A DNA stretch of 64,000 nt from Bacillus siamensis KCTC 13613 (GCF_000262045.1 NZ_AJVF01000013.1:496001-560000); one strand, 5' to 3'; counted from the stretch's first letter, positions 35,011-44,541 are shown. Numbers and translations: made by a program. Notes: a model not told the origin generated them from the letters alone.

Positions 35011-36827
35011 TGTTTCGGGAATGTAATGTGAAAAGCAGTGCCTTTATCCGGTTTGCTGTCTACTTGGATGGCTCCCTGATGGTTTTTAATAAGGTTGAAT
35101 GTGACCATCAGCCCCAGGCCGGTTCCTTTTTCTTTCGTCGTCAGAAACGGTTCGCCTATCCGTTTCAGCACGTTTTCCGGTATCCCGTCACCCTCGTCTT
35201 TGATCGTCACATTGACGGAATATTCATCTTCTGTCATGAGAATGTGGACTGTTCCTCCATCAGGCATCGACTCAACGGCATTTTTTATCAGATTGATAAA
35301 CACCTGCTTCAGCTGATTTTGATCACCGTTAATAAACATGCTGTCCCGTTCGTAATCCGTTTTGATGAAAATCCCTTTAAGATTTGCCTGCGTCTCTAAA
35401 AGAGCGGTTACCTCACTTATAATTTTCTTTAAGTTTACACGCTCTTTCACTGCGTTATGCTGAGGTTTGGCAAGCATTAAAAGTTCACTTAAAATTAATT
35501 CGATTCTGCTCAGTTCAGAAAACACAATGTCAAAATAATGTTCGTTTTCTTCCATCGTCGGCTTCATGAGCTGTAAAAATCCTTTGATCGCCGTCAGCGG
35601 GTTGCGGATTTCGTGAGCGATTCCCGCCGCCAGCTGCCCTGCGATAGACAGCTTTTCCGACTTCAGCATTAATTCCTCCGTCTGCTTCCGCTCAGAAATG
35701 TCACGCAGAATGACCTGCACGGCCGTTTCTCCGAAAAACGTCGTCGGAATGCAGACCATTTCCGTATAGATCAGCCGGTTTTTAAAAGTAAACCACGATT
35801 GTTTAATGATTTCGGACTCGGTCTTTCGGTCGATAATATGTTGAATCCGCTGTTTCACGTCGTCATGATCACAGGGATGAAGCTGATCATAGATGTTTTT
35901 TCCGATTAAATCTTCATAGGTTTCTGCTTCAAAAAGCGAAATGCCCGACTCATTCATGAATACCCATTTGTCATTGTGAATCACGGCGATCGTATCAATT
36001 GAATTCTGAATGAGGAGCTGATAACGCTCTCTGCTTTTTTGAAGAATCGTCTGGAATTTTTTCCGCGAAGAAATATCAATCAGAAGCAGTAATTCCGCCC
36101 GCTGATTTTTATATGTCGTCGGCGCCGCCTTCACTTCTAAATGAATGGGCGTGCCGTCAAGCCTTCTCCACGTCTGTTCAATCATTCCGACTTCCATCCC
36201 TTTTTGCATCCGCACAATTCGGTTTTTCACAATGTCATGATACTCTTCTTCGATAAACTCATAAGAGCGTCTGCCGATCACCTCATCTTTGCTGTCGGCT
36301 CCCAGCATGGCAAGCATCGCGTTATTGGCGTAGGCGATTGTGCCGTTGATACTGACGTATAGAGGATTCGGCAGCGTTTCAACAAGACGCTCAAATTCGC
36401 CGTTTCCAGCCGCTTCTGCTGACTGTTGTTCCGCCTTTTGCTTCTTTTGTTCATACATATAAGACCTGCACGGTGTCTTCTCCTCAAGCACCTTGATTTT
36501 AAGGATAATTTCCCGATCTGTCCCCTCCATTTGCGGTGTGACAATTTCCACACCTGCTTCAAGCCAAACAATGGTATGATCTTTTTTAATAAGGCGAAAG
36601 GTGCAAGGCATTAAATGATGCTCATTATAGAAGTAACTTTCAACCAAAAATTGATCTTCCTCATGCAGGAACGTTTTGAGAAACGATCCGATCATTTCTT
36701 CCTGGGAATAACTGAAATACGATTTGCAGTTTGCAGAAATATACATAATACGCCCATTAGACGTCAAAACGGCATGAAGATCGGTTTTCGATTGAAGCTG
36801 TCTGACATGCTGAGTATCCTGTTCCAC
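35007..36827 (-). CDS. kinA: sporulation sensor histidine kinase KinA
   Basis: Major kinase feeding phosphate to Spo0F in the sporulation phosphorelay. The 606-residue soluble protein has three PAS domains (about 20-110, 145-255 and 265-380), a dimerisation/phosphorylation helix with AHEIRNPLTAIKG, and an ATPase domain with NLIKNAVES, DEGDGIPE and KGTGLGL. I start at GTG 36827 because AAAGGAGGG precedes it and the length then equals the B. subtilis protein; an upstream ATG at 36854 has no ribosome site. A SigH promoter lies upstream. Confidence 0.95.
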   Translation of the reverse strand: MEQDTQHVRQLQSKTDLHAVLTSNGRIMYISANCKSYFSYSQEEMIGSFLKTFLHEEDQFLVESYFYNEHHLMPCTFRLIKKDHTIVWLEAGVEIVTPQMEGTDREIILKIKVLEEKTPCRSYMYEQKKQKAEQQSAEAAGNGEFERLVETLPNPLYVSINGTIAYANNAMLAMLGADSKDEVIGRRSYEFIEEEYHDIVKNRIVRMQKGMEVGMIEQTWRRLDGTPIHLEVKAAPTTYKNQRAELLLLIDISSRKKFQTILQKSRERYQLLIQNSIDTIAVIHNDKWVFMNESGISLFEAETYEDLIGKNIYDQLHPCDHDDVKQRIQHIIDRKTESEIIKQSWFTFKNRLIYTEMVCIPTTFFGETAVQVILRDISERKQTEELMLKSEKLSIAGQLAAGIAHEIRNPLTAIKGFLQLMKPTMEENEHYFDIVFSELSRIELILSELLMLAKPQHNAVKERVNLKKIISEVTALLETQANLKGIFIKTDYERDSMFINGDQNQLKQVFINLIKNAVESMPDGGTVHILMTEDEYSVNVTIKDEGDGIPENVLKRIGEPFLTTKEKGTGLGLMVTFNLIKNHQGAIQVDSKPDKGTAFHITFPKQ

Positions 36828-36900
36828 AGAATCCCTCCTTTGCATTTTACTCACACTGCAGGCTGGTCACGGGCTGATATTAAAAGAATTTCCACTAGAT

Positions 36901-36930
36901 TGATTCGCTAAAAAATGAGCATTCTCCTTC
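36901..36930 (-). promoter_or_regulatory. SigH-type promoter of kinA
   Basis: Minus strand -35 GAAGGAGAA (36922-36930) and -10 GCGAATCA (36901-36908) fit the SigH consensus RNAGGAWWW / RNNGAATWW with 13 bp between them. kinA is SigH-dependent in B. subtilis. Confidence 0.8.
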
Positions 36931-36966
36931 TATTCTTATTGTGAACGTCAATTTTCCTGAATGAAA

Positions 36967-36999
36967 GAAAGGGCGCACGAGATGTTCGGCCGCCCTTTC
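36967..36999 (-). terminator. terminator of pbpH
   Basis: Stem GAAAGGGCG / CGCCCTTTC with a 15-base loop, just after the pbpH stop. Confidence 0.8.
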
Positions 37000-37004
37000 A
37001 TTTG

Positions 37005-39137
37005 TTATTTTTTATTGTATTTCTTTTCAAGTTCTTTGTAAGCGTCAATTGCTCCTTTGGCAATGTTTTTGCTGACATGATCGTGATCATCCTGAACAGA
37101 CGGAACGACAACGCTGAATGCCACTCGTGGATGTTCTGACGGATAATAGCCGACAAAGGTCAGGTTATACGTGTATTTCCCCCACCAGTTTTTGTTCGTG
37201 CCGTAATAGTGCGTCTCCGCGGTTCCCGTTTTACCGGAAACATCGGCGCCTGAACCTTGGAATGTTGAATAAGCCGTTCCTTGAGGTGAGCTTGTGACCA
37301 ACTTCATTCCTTTATGAACTTGGTCAAAATCGCTCGGGCTGTTATTTACTTTGTTCAAAATTTTAATATCTCGCTGTTCAATCGCTTTTCCAATTTTGTT
37401 TTTGCTGTCCGGTTCATGAATGCTTGTGACGATCCGCGGCTGGACGCGATACCCGCCGTTTGCGATGGCTGAAATATATTGAGCCATTTGAAGCGGCGTA
37501 TACGTATCAAACTGTCCGATCGCAAAATCCAGCAGCAATCCCCCGACCAATTGCGGATTTGACTGCATTCCCGCTGATTCCTGAGGAAGGTCAATCCCGG
37601 TTTTCACACCCAGGCCGAATTGGGCGTAGTAGTTGCGCATTTTTTTAATATCGTCTAACCCGGCAGGCAGCGTGCCGTTCGGGATGTAGGTAATGCCGGC
37701 TATATGCATGGCCACATGAAACATATATATGTTTGAACTTCTTTGCAGCGCGGTAAGCTCAGTAATGGTCCCCATTTGTGTCCACGATTGCTTTTCCGTG
37801 CCGTCTTTAAACTTAAGCGGTGCATCGACAAACGTTTTATAATGCGGGAGGCCGCTTTGGTAACCTGCGAGAACAGTCGCTCCTTTAACAGCAGAGCCCA
37901 TCTCATATTGGGTCGTAAATGCTCCGATCGCAAAATCCTGTATTTTATTTGTTTCGAGATCAATGCGTTTCCCCGCCATTGAGAGAATATCCCCGTTGTT
38001 CGGGTCCATCATGACGGCAAATCCTCTATCAACCATATAGTTGCCTGCGGCGCGGCTTCTTCTCAGCTCTTTTTCAATGACTTTTTCGACTTTCGATTGT
38101 AATTCCATATCGAGCGAGAGCTGCAGATCGTAGCCCCTGCTGCCTTCATCGACGGGCTTTTGGCTGACGACTTCACCTTTGCTGTTTTCCACATACTCTA
38201 CTTTTTCTTTATGTGCGTTTAAATAGTCTTCATACTGATATTCGATGTAGCTTTTTCCCACCCGGTCATTCAGTGAGTAGCCTCTTGTGACGTAATAATC
38301 TTTCCGTTCGCCTAACAATCCCTGTTCCGGTGTCGTCACACCGCCGAACAGAGAGTACAGCGTTTTGTCGTACGGATATTTCCGTGTCCAGTCATTGATT
38401 ACGTCAATGCCGGGGAGCTCTTTCAGGTGTTCGGATACGACGGAAACTTCTTCATATGTCAGGTCGCTTTTCGGTTTTTGCTTGTTGTTGTCATGTTCGT
38501 CAAGCAGTGAACCGCTGTTTCCGTTTCCGTTCAGCTTATTCGGGTCCATTGATTTGACGACTTGCGGCTGATAGGCGTTGCCGCTTGAAAAACGCGTATA
38601 AATCGCCGCAATTTGCAGCTCTTTTTTATCTTTTTTGATCGCATCAATCTCCTGCTTCGGGACGCGTTCAATCTGGCGTTTGTACACTTCTTGGGATTTC
38701 AGGCTGTTTTCTGAATCCTTCATAAGCTTTTCCGCCTTCTTCGGATGTGCGGCAAGCCAGTAATCAATGATATTTCGATCCTTCATAAATTCAGTATCAA
38801 TATGGATCAGTGCGGCGAGATTTTTTGCCGTTTTCAATTTGTCCTTTGCCGAGGTTTTTGAGGTAGAAACGTATACAATTTCAGGCACAGCCTGGTTATC
38901 AACCGCCACCCTGTTCCGCTTGTCATACATCTTTCCCCGCGGTGTCGGGTAATAGGCGGTTTTTGCATTTGCCTTCTCCGCATTCTGGCGGTGTTTATCC
39001 CCTTCGACAATCTGGACGATGCCGAGTTTAAAAATCAGTGCCGTAAAGAGAAGGAAAACAACTAAAAAATAGAGATTCATTCTCAGCGCTCTGTAACGTT
39101 TCGTTTTTTTCTTTGGTTCACGCGCGACTTCAGCCAC
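37005..39137 (-). CDS. pbpH: penicillin-binding protein PbpH (class B transpeptidase)
   Basis: 710-residue high-molecular-weight class B PBP that, with PBP2A, supports rod-shape lateral wall synthesis. One N-terminal membrane anchor (about 21-43) is followed by the pedestal domain and a transpeptidase domain with GSAVKG (active serine, SxxK), SSN and KTG (SGKTGTAE). All catalytic residues are intact. A WalR-type repeat lies about 55 bp upstream. Confidence 0.94.
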   Translation of the reverse strand: MAEVAREPKKKTKRYRALRMNLYFLVVFLLFTALIFKLGIVQIVEGDKHRQNAEKANAKTAYYPTPRGKMYDKRNRVAVDNQAVPEIVYVSTSKTSAKDKLKTAKNLAALIHIDTEFMKDRNIIDYWLAAHPKKAEKLMKDSENSLKSQEVYKRQIERVPKQEIDAIKKDKKELQIAAIYTRFSSGNAYQPQVVKSMDPNKLNGNGNSGSLLDEHDNNKQKPKSDLTYEEVSVVSEHLKELPGIDVINDWTRKYPYDKTLYSLFGGVTTPEQGLLGERKDYYVTRGYSLNDRVGKSYIEYQYEDYLNAHKEKVEYVENSKGEVVSQKPVDEGSRGYDLQLSLDMELQSKVEKVIEKELRRSRAAGNYMVDRGFAVMMDPNNGDILSMAGKRIDLETNKIQDFAIGAFTTQYEMGSAVKGATVLAGYQSGLPHYKTFVDAPLKFKDGTEKQSWTQMGTITELTALQRSSNIYMFHVAMHIAGITYIPNGTLPAGLDDIKKMRNYYAQFGLGVKTGIDLPQESAGMQSNPQLVGGLLLDFAIGQFDTYTPLQMAQYISAIANGGYRVQPRIVTSIHEPDSKNKIGKAIEQRDIKILNKVNNSPSDFDQVHKGMKLVTSSPQGTAYSTFQGSGADVSGKTGTAETHYYGTNKNWWGKYTYNLTFVGYYPSEHPRVAFSVVVPSVQDDHDHVSKNIAKGAIDAYKELEKKYNKK

Positions 39138-39190
39138 TTTCTGTTACACCTCTCAAATCATTGAATATATTTACATAAACAGATTTTAAT

Positions 39191-39207
39191 TGTAACATTT
39201 TTGTAAA
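39191..39207 (+). promoter_or_regulatory. WalR-type direct repeat upstream of pbpH
   Basis: TGTAAC-ATTTT-TGTAAA matches the WalR consensus TGTWAH-N5-TGTWAH exactly, on the plus strand, 54 bp from the pbpH start. A minus-strand TACAAT (39189-39194) overlaps it, so the site probably sits on the pbpH promoter. Confidence 0.6.
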
Positions 39208-39477
39208 AGTTGTTACAGCGAAAACAGGTAAAAAAAACTGTCAAGATCAAATTATCTTAAAAAATATCTAACACTTCAAATAACTTGAAGTAATGTAACG
39301 GATTTTAAAATATAAATACAGATCGTTTCTCCTGATATAAAGCCATTTTTCTATGCTCAATTACAATTATGACAAGAGTTTGTTGTCAAAGGAAATGAAT
39401 GCCTGCATTATGACAAAAAAGCTGTGATAAGATTTTTCATGTAGAAAAAAACAACTTCTCTGGGAGGCTATAAACTT
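39208..39477. other. divergent region between pbpH and ykwD
   Basis: AT-rich with no gene. A minus-strand TTGACA at 39239-39244 and a plus-strand TTGTCA-N17-CATTAT ending about 60 bp before ykwD are the best promoter-like elements I see. Confidence 0.45.
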
Positions 39478-40251
39478 ATGAAGAAAGCATTTCTCTTATC
39501 TGCCGCCGCGGCAGTCAGTTTGATTACATTCGGAGGCATTCAGCAGGCATCTGCCAAAGAGCTGTCATGCCAGCACGTCGTTACTGTGAAAAAAGGAAAC
39601 ACCGTACAGCATCTGACTCTTCAAGAGGCTGTTGAAAAACTACATATGAAAAAGAGCGCGAAACAGCTGAGCTTTAAAAATGAGAAAGAACTGAAACAGC
39701 AGCTGCAAAAACACGCAAAGCATTCCGATATGACAGTTAAAGACGTTCAAAAAGAAACACCTGCAAAAGCTCCGGCAGCTGCTGAAAAACCGAAAGCCGA
39801 TCAAAACCAGACGGCTGACAATGCAAAACAGACAGATAACACAAACAACAGCAGCGAGAAAACTCCTTCATCTGTCAGTGCGTATGAAAAGAAAGTCGTT
39901 GAATTGACAAACGCAGAGAGACAAAAGCAAGGCTTAAAACCTCTGCAGATTGATGATAAACTAAGCAAATCAGCTCACGCAAAATCACAAGATATGAAAG
40001 ACAAAAACTATTTCGATCACCAAAGTCCGACTTACGGTTCACCTTTCGATATGATGAAATCTTTCGGAATCACTTATAAAACTGCCGGTGAAAATATCGC
40101 CAAAGGGCAGCCGACTCCTGAAGCTGTCGTTAAAGCTTGGATGAACAGTGAAGGCCACAGAAAGAACATCCTGAATCCTGAGTTCACTCAAATCGGTGTC
40201 GGTTATGTAGAATCAGGAAACATCTGGACACAGCAATTCATCGGAAAATAA
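39478..40251 (+). CDS. ykwD: secreted CAP/SCP-domain protein YkwD
   Basis: 257 residues with a Sec signal peptide (about 1-26, cleavage after QQASA), a lysine-rich region (about 40-135) and a C-terminal CAP domain (about 140-256) with AHAKSQDMKDKNYFDHQSP and GENIAKGQ. CAP proteins of this branch are extracellular, of unclear activity; spore-related YkwD homologues can modulate germination. GGGAGG precedes ATG 39478. Confidence 0.9.
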   Translation: MKKAFLLSAAAAVSLITFGGIQQASAKELSCQHVVTVKKGNTVQHLTLQEAVEKLHMKKSAKQLSFKNEKELKQQLQKHAKHSDMTVKDVQKETPAKAPAAAEKPKADQNQTADNAKQTDNTNNSSEKTPSSVSAYEKKVVELTNAERQKQGLKPLQIDDKLSKSAHAKSQDMKDKNYFDHQSPTYGSPFDMMKSFGITYKTAGENIAKGQPTPEAVVKAWMNSEGHRKNILNPEFTQIGVGYVESGNIWTQQFIGK

Positions 40252-40256
40252 ACAAA

Positions 40257-40288
40257 AAAAGATTGCCCCGCGGGGCAATCTTTTGTCT
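40257..40288 (+). terminator. terminator of ykwD
   Basis: Perfect palindrome AAAAGATTGCCCCG / CGGGGCAATCTTTT. Its right arm is repeated beside the ykwC stop at 41489-41500. Confidence 0.88.
40273..40284 (+). repeat. left copy of a 12-bp direct repeat bordering a foreign segment
   Basis: GGGCAATCTTTT occurs here inside the ykwD terminator and again at 41489-41500, abutting the ykwC stop codon. The 1.2 kb between them interrupts what looks like a shared ykwD/ykwC terminator. Confidence 0.6.
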
Positions 40289-40351
40289 GTCGAAAAAGTG
40301 GCTGAGACGGCGAAAAAAGGGCCTAACACTTTATAAATTTATAAACATTTG

Positions 40352-40386
40352 AAGCTCCCGGCACGAGGTGCCGGGAGCTTTTTTGT
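40352..40386 (+). terminator. second strong plus-strand terminator downstream of ykwD
   Basis: 12-bp stem AAGCTCCCGGCA / TGCCGGGAGCTT with T run. No gene lies between it and the ykwD terminator, so it may be a remnant or a fail-safe. Confidence 0.8.
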
Positions 40387-40553
40387 AAAATCATAAACGT
40401 GAGGATTAAAATGGTTTTGCTACCCTTTACTTCTTTAGTAATACTTTTTTATAATAAAAAGTAGAATTTACCTATTTTCCGTTGAATATTTTTTCAAAAT
40501 TTAGTAATATATTGAATGGATTTCTAAATAAAAATGGAGAAAGGAAGTTTCAG

Positions 40554-40946
40554 TTGAAAAAAATTGTAATGACACTATTCACAGTTGCTCTTTTGACATT
40601 CGGGATTTTCTCAAACAGTTCAGAAGCGTTAGCCATGACTTCAAAAGGAGCAATTAAATTCCAAACAGATGCTAATACTTACTCAAAACACGCTACTTCT
40701 ATTGTCGTAACAGGTACTGTGCCTTCAAAATATGAGGTAAACTGGGGTGTTACAGTTTTTCTTGAAAATAAAAAAGGAGATATAGTCAAATATATAGATG
40801 TTAATAGACATAATGTTCGCAATTTTAAAGTAAGCTTTTTGACGAAAAATATTCCAGCAGGCAAGTATGATGTGCAAGTAGCATTGACCTGGGGAACTCA
40901 AACCCATATAGGAGAACTGAAACACTATATTACTGTACAACATTAA
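40554..40946 (+). CDS. small secreted protein of unknown function
   Basis: 130 residues with a clear Sec signal peptide (KKIVMTLFTVALLTFGIF, cleavage probably after SEALA) and a mature part of about 100 residues predicted to be beta-rich (VTGTVPSKYEVNWGVTVFLEN, AGKYDVQVALTWG), perhaps Ig-like. I start at TTG 40554 with GAAAGGAAG upstream. The gene is AT-rich compared with its neighbours, lies in the insertion between ykwD and ykwC and has its own terminator. Family not recognised. Confidence 0.7.
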   Translation: MKKIVMTLFTVALLTFGIFSNSSEALAMTSKGAIKFQTDANTYSKHATSIVVTGTVPSKYEVNWGVTVFLENKKGDIVKYIDVNRHNVRNFKVSFLTKNIPAGKYDVQVALTWGTQTHIGELKHYITVQH

Positions 40947-41422
40947 AATTCATATTGCTAACAAATGGATTTAACGTTGATTTCATCTGGAATTCTCAAA
41001 AAACAACATGTAATGATGAAATCTCTGAATCGAGGATGTTTTCGTAAATCTCTTGAATTTTTACGATACATCCTCTTTTATTTTTCAGTTTTGCTAGAAG
41101 GCTAATCTATAGAATTTCAATTTTGGATGCCAAATTATTAGGTTTTAATTGCGGGAATCAACTCGATTTATTACTATGTACATTTGGGTTACTCGAATTC
41201 ATAGTTGAATCAAACATGATACATCCTACTGTTGGAAAGTTGTATTAATCCTTATAATTATTCGGAAATCCCCCTTTTGATTTATAATAGACAGTCTGCA
41301 TCAAACAAACGAGGGGGATTCCAAACAGTAGAATATTATAAACGGATACACATTAATACATTATCCTGCCAAGTTCCTGTCTTCATTAAGGCCCTAAGAA
41401 TACAAGATTTGCAGATCATTGT
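40947..41422. other. AT-rich non-coding part of the ykwD-ykwC insertion
   Basis: Apart from the terminator at 41032-41085 I see no supported gene. An inverted repeat (GGAAATCCCCC near 41263 and GGGGGATTCC near 41313) may be a trace of a mobile-element end. Confidence 0.45.
41032..41085 (+). terminator. terminator of the small secreted protein gene
   Basis: Outer stem GAGGATGT / ACATCCTC with inner stem TCGTAA / TTACGA, followed by TTTTATTTTT. Confidence 0.8.
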
Positions 41423-41488
41423 TTATAAAACACTACCAACAATACCGTAAGTATTCGCTTCCTCAGCATCCATAAAATAGTCGCGTTC
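41423..41488 (-). pseudogene. fragment of a clpP-like gene, last 21 codons only
   Basis: The minus-strand frame reads ERDYFMDAEEANTYGIVGSVL then a stop. It resembles the C-terminal segment of ClpP proteases (RDxFxSAEEAxEYGIID). Nothing of the upstream gene remains, because the reading frame runs into the ykwC terminator region. It marks the right end of the inserted segment. Confidence 0.55.
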
Positions 41489-41500
41489 GGGCAATCTTTT
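41489..41500 (+). repeat. right copy of the 12-bp direct repeat
   Basis: GGGCAATCTTTT, identical to 40273-40284, immediately next to the ykwC stop codon. Confidence 0.6.
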
Positions 41501-42367
41501 TTATTTCACCCAAAGCTTATAAATGCTTTGAGTTCCGCTGTTTTCTTCTCCTTGCGCGGAAAGCTTGTCGTATAATGATTTGGCCAACGACAATCCAGGC
41601 ATTTCTTCTCCCATGAGCTCCGCTTCTTCAAGAGCAATTCCCATGTCTTTAATAAAGTGTTTCACGTAGAAGCCGGGCGCAAAATCGCCTTTCAGCATAC
41701 GGGGAGCGAGGTTGGACAATGACCAGCTTCCGGCAGCTCCGGTTGTAATGCTTTTCAGCACTTGTTCCGGGTTCAGACCGGATTTTTCAGCGTAAGCCAT
41801 CGCTTCAGCCACTCCGACCATTCCCGCTGCAATCGCGATCTGGTTGCACATTTTCGTATGCTGGCCGCTCCCTGCCGGCCCTTGATACTGAATATTTTCC
41901 CCCATTACGGAGAAAAGCGGCAGACATGCTTCAAACGCTTCTTTTTCTCCTCCGGCCATAATGGCAAGCGTTCCGTTTTGGGCGCCGATGTCACCGCCGG
42001 AAACGGGTGCATCCAGGGCGTGAATCGATTTTTCTTTGGCTTTCTCCGCAATCTTCTTCGCCAGAGACGGTTTTGATGTCGTCATGTCAATGACAAACGC
42101 CCCTTCTTTTGCATGACGGAGAATGCCGTTTTCACCGAGATAGATTTCCTCGACATCACTCGGATAGCCGACCATGGTAATAATGATGTCAGCTTTCTCC
42201 GAAAGGTCTTTGACCGTCTCCTGCCAGACCGCTCCCTTATTCAGAATCTCTTCCGCTTTTTGTTTCGTACGCGTGTAGACTAAAACGGGATAGCCCGCTT
42301 CTAAAATGTGCGATGCCATACTGTTTCCCATGACACCTAAACCGATAAATCCGACTGTTTTGTTCAC
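41501..42367 (-). CDS. ykwC: 3-hydroxyacid dehydrogenase family oxidoreductase YkwC
   Basis: 288-residue NAD(P)-dependent beta-hydroxyacid dehydrogenase (3-hydroxyisobutyrate dehydrogenase family). N-terminal Rossmann motif GFIGLGVMGNSMASH (about 6-20), substrate motif DAPVSGGDIGAQNGTL and the catalytic-lysine helix KMCNQIAIA are present. The natural substrate is not known. Its usual terminator appears to have been split by the inserted segment downstream. Confidence 0.88.
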   Translation of the reverse strand: MNKTVGFIGLGVMGNSMASHILEAGYPVLVYTRTKQKAEEILNKGAVWQETVKDLSEKADIIITMVGYPSDVEEIYLGENGILRHAKEGAFVIDMTTSKPSLAKKIAEKAKEKSIHALDAPVSGGDIGAQNGTLAIMAGGEKEAFEACLPLFSVMGENIQYQGPAGSGQHTKMCNQIAIAAGMVGVAEAMAYAEKSGLNPEQVLKSITTGAAGSWSLSNLAPRMLKGDFAPGFYVKHFIKDMGIALEEAELMGEEMPGLSLAKSLYDKLSAQGEENSGTQSIYKLWVK

Positions 42368-42446
42368 TGCGCTTTCCTCCCCTGCTGCGATTCATATATA
42401 CGATTTCATGTCTATATTACCATATGACAGGCTGATAGAGTCCGCG

Positions 42447-44414
42447 TTACAAGGTGAATTTAGAAATGGCGCTGATCAGATCTTCGCTCGCGCTCTTTAA
42501 CATGTCGGTCGATTGCTTCACTTTTTCAAGCGTAACGAGCTGTTCATCAGTTGAGGCATTCACTTCTTCCGCGGCTGCCGCTGATTCTTGAGAAATGGCG
42601 GAGATGCTTTGAATCGCTTCTTGTATCGCGGCTTGTTCTTCACTCATTTTTTGAATGTCATTGTAAATATGATCTATTCCTTGAACGAGAGACTGCATTT
42701 CCGTCGTAATCAGATTGAGCACTTCGCCCGTTTCATGAATGGCGCTGTTTTGTTCATCATTCATTCTGCTTGCCTCGATCATTGCGTGCGACGCTTCTTT
42801 CGTCTCTGATTGAATCAGCCGGACCGTCTCACTGATATGGCCGGAGGAAAGAGCTGATTGTTCAGCAAGCTTGCGGACTTCTTCAGCGACGACGGCAAAA
42901 CCCCGTCCGCTTTCTCCCGCTCTTGCGGCTTCAATACTCGCATTCAGCGCCAAGAGATTTGTCTGGTCCGAAATGGCGGATATTGCCGTTACGACTTCCT
43001 CTATGTTTTTCGTTTGGTTTTCCAGGTCAGTCAGCATGGCCTCTACTTTTTTCGTTTCTGAATTGGCTTCATTTGACTTCATCAGCAGCTGGCCGAGCGC
43101 ATCCAGGCCTTTGTAGCTGGCGTCCTCTGAAGATTTTGAGAGTTGTTTTATGCTGCCCGCGCGATCGGCGATTCCTCTTATTTTAACAGAGAGATTTTCA
43201 GATTTTTCATTGATCGTCTCAACCTCTGACGCTTGCTCAGTCGCTCCGGCGGCGACTTCCTCTATCGCTTTTGCGATTTGTCCGCTCGTTTCATTTGTCT
43301 CTTGTGAAATGACGGTTAATTGGTCAGATGTATCGGACACTTTTTCTGAAGAAGTCTTGACCTGTTCGACCATTTCTTTCATATTTTCAACCATTTGGTT
43401 AAAGTCTTTTGTTAATTCGCCTACTTCATCTTTTGATTTAGTCTGGGCGCGGACGGTTAAATCTCCCGCTGAGACCGAATTTGTTTTGGCGATCAGCTGC
43501 TGAATCGGCCCGGTTATCGTTTTCGCAAGGAAATAGCTGAGCCCGATCGTAATCACAAGAGCGATCAGTGACATAAAAATACTCACTGTATTCATTTTGT
43601 CGGCTACTCCCATTAGCTGATCTTTTTCAAACTGCGTTCCGACCTTCCATCCTGTTTCTTTTATCGTTTGATAGACGACCATATTCCCTTGCAGCTCTTT
43701 GATGCCTTCTTTGTCTGAGCTGATGTCTTTTAACGCCTGATCTTCCGAAATATTTTTCCCCTGTTTTGAAGGATGCGCCAGAAGAGAACCGTTTTCATCC
43801 GCTAAAAACGCAAATCCTTTATACGGAACCTTTTGCTGATTGACCATGCTCTGAATGGATGACAGCTTCAAATCTAAGCTCGCCACTCCGATGACGGTTC
43901 CGCTGTTTTGAATGGCTTTTGAAGCCGTCACGATCATATCCCCTGTCACAGCATCTTTATAAGGCTCAGTCCAGACAACCGTATCGGGTTTTTCGGCCGC
44001 CATTTTATACCACGTTCTATTTGTCGGATCATAGTCTTTGGCAAAGTCAGCCTTCGGATATGTAAACATTTGTTTGTCTGCGGTTCCGACGTATGCAAGC
44101 GCGACATATTTGTCATTCTGCCCGATCTGCTTTAACTCATCGTTAAAGAGCCGCGCGGTTTCTTTATTCCCATCTGTTAAAAACGTGCGGGACAATTCAC
44201 CGCCTGCTAATCTCAATAATACAGTCTCATCATTTTTCAGCTGAAGCTCAATGTTCTGACCGAGTGAATTGGTGACATTTTCTGTCGTGCGTTTTGCTTC
44301 ATCTGTCATCATCGGCTTTAATGTCAAATATGAAGATACCGTTAAAAAAACAACCGTTACGATAAGCATTGCCGATACAAACACAGCAATTTTGATATGC
44401 ATTTTTTTAAACAT
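42447..44414 (-). CDS. mcpC: methyl-accepting chemotaxis protein McpC
   Basis: 655-residue membrane chemoreceptor; in B. subtilis McpC senses most amino acids and PTS sugars. Two membrane helices (about 10-32 and 280-302) flank a dCache sensing domain; a HAMP domain and a long cytoplasmic signalling coil with the hairpin tip region follow ([20 protein letters not shown]). ATG 44414 follows AGGAGGGG; an ATG two codons upstream is too near that site. Confidence 0.94.
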   Translation of the reverse strand: MFKKMHIKIAVFVSAMLIVTVVFLTVSSYLTLKPMMTDEAKRTTENVTNSLGQNIELQLKNDETVLLRLAGGELSRTFLTDGNKETARLFNDELKQIGQNDKYVALAYVGTADKQMFTYPKADFAKDYDPTNRTWYKMAAEKPDTVVWTEPYKDAVTGDMIVTASKAIQNSGTVIGVASLDLKLSSIQSMVNQQKVPYKGFAFLADENGSLLAHPSKQGKNISEDQALKDISSDKEGIKELQGNMVVYQTIKETGWKVGTQFEKDQLMGVADKMNTVSIFMSLIALVITIGLSYFLAKTITGPIQQLIAKTNSVSAGDLTVRAQTKSKDEVGELTKDFNQMVENMKEMVEQVKTSSEKVSDTSDQLTVISQETNETSGQIAKAIEEVAAGATEQASEVETINEKSENLSVKIRGIADRAGSIKQLSKSSEDASYKGLDALGQLLMKSNEANSETKKVEAMLTDLENQTKNIEEVVTAISAISDQTNLLALNASIEAARAGESGRGFAVVAEEVRKLAEQSALSSGHISETVRLIQSETKEASHAMIEASRMNDEQNSAIHETGEVLNLITTEMQSLVQGIDHIYNDIQKMSEEQAAIQEAIQSISAISQESAAAAEEVNASTDEQLVTLEKVKQSTDMLKSASEDLISAISKFTL

Positions 44415-44435
44415 AACCATCCCCTCCTGAGAGTT

Positions 44436-44443
44436 ATATCGGT
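44436..44443 (-). promoter_or_regulatory. possible SigD -10 box of mcpC
   Basis: Minus strand ACCGATAT differs from the SigD -10 GCCGATAT by one base; the -35 is poor. SigD control of mcpC is expected from B. subtilis. Confidence 0.35.
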
Positions 44444-44508
44444 CTTTCGGCCAAGAAAATGAATAAACCTTGAAATAAATATCAAAAATTTCCGTCATTT
44501 GACGCAGC

Positions 44509-44537
44509 AAAAAAAAGAGCCGTCATGCCGACAGCTC
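44509..44537 (-). terminator. terminator of splAB
   Basis: Stem GAGCTGTC / GACGGCTC (one mismatch each side) followed by eight T on the minus strand. Confidence 0.85.
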
Positions 44538-44541
44538 CGCC

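Noticed and set aside
41232-41450. 72-codon plus-strand frame in the ykwD-ykwC insertion
   Set aside because: No ribosome site, and it runs antisense over the clpP-like fragment.
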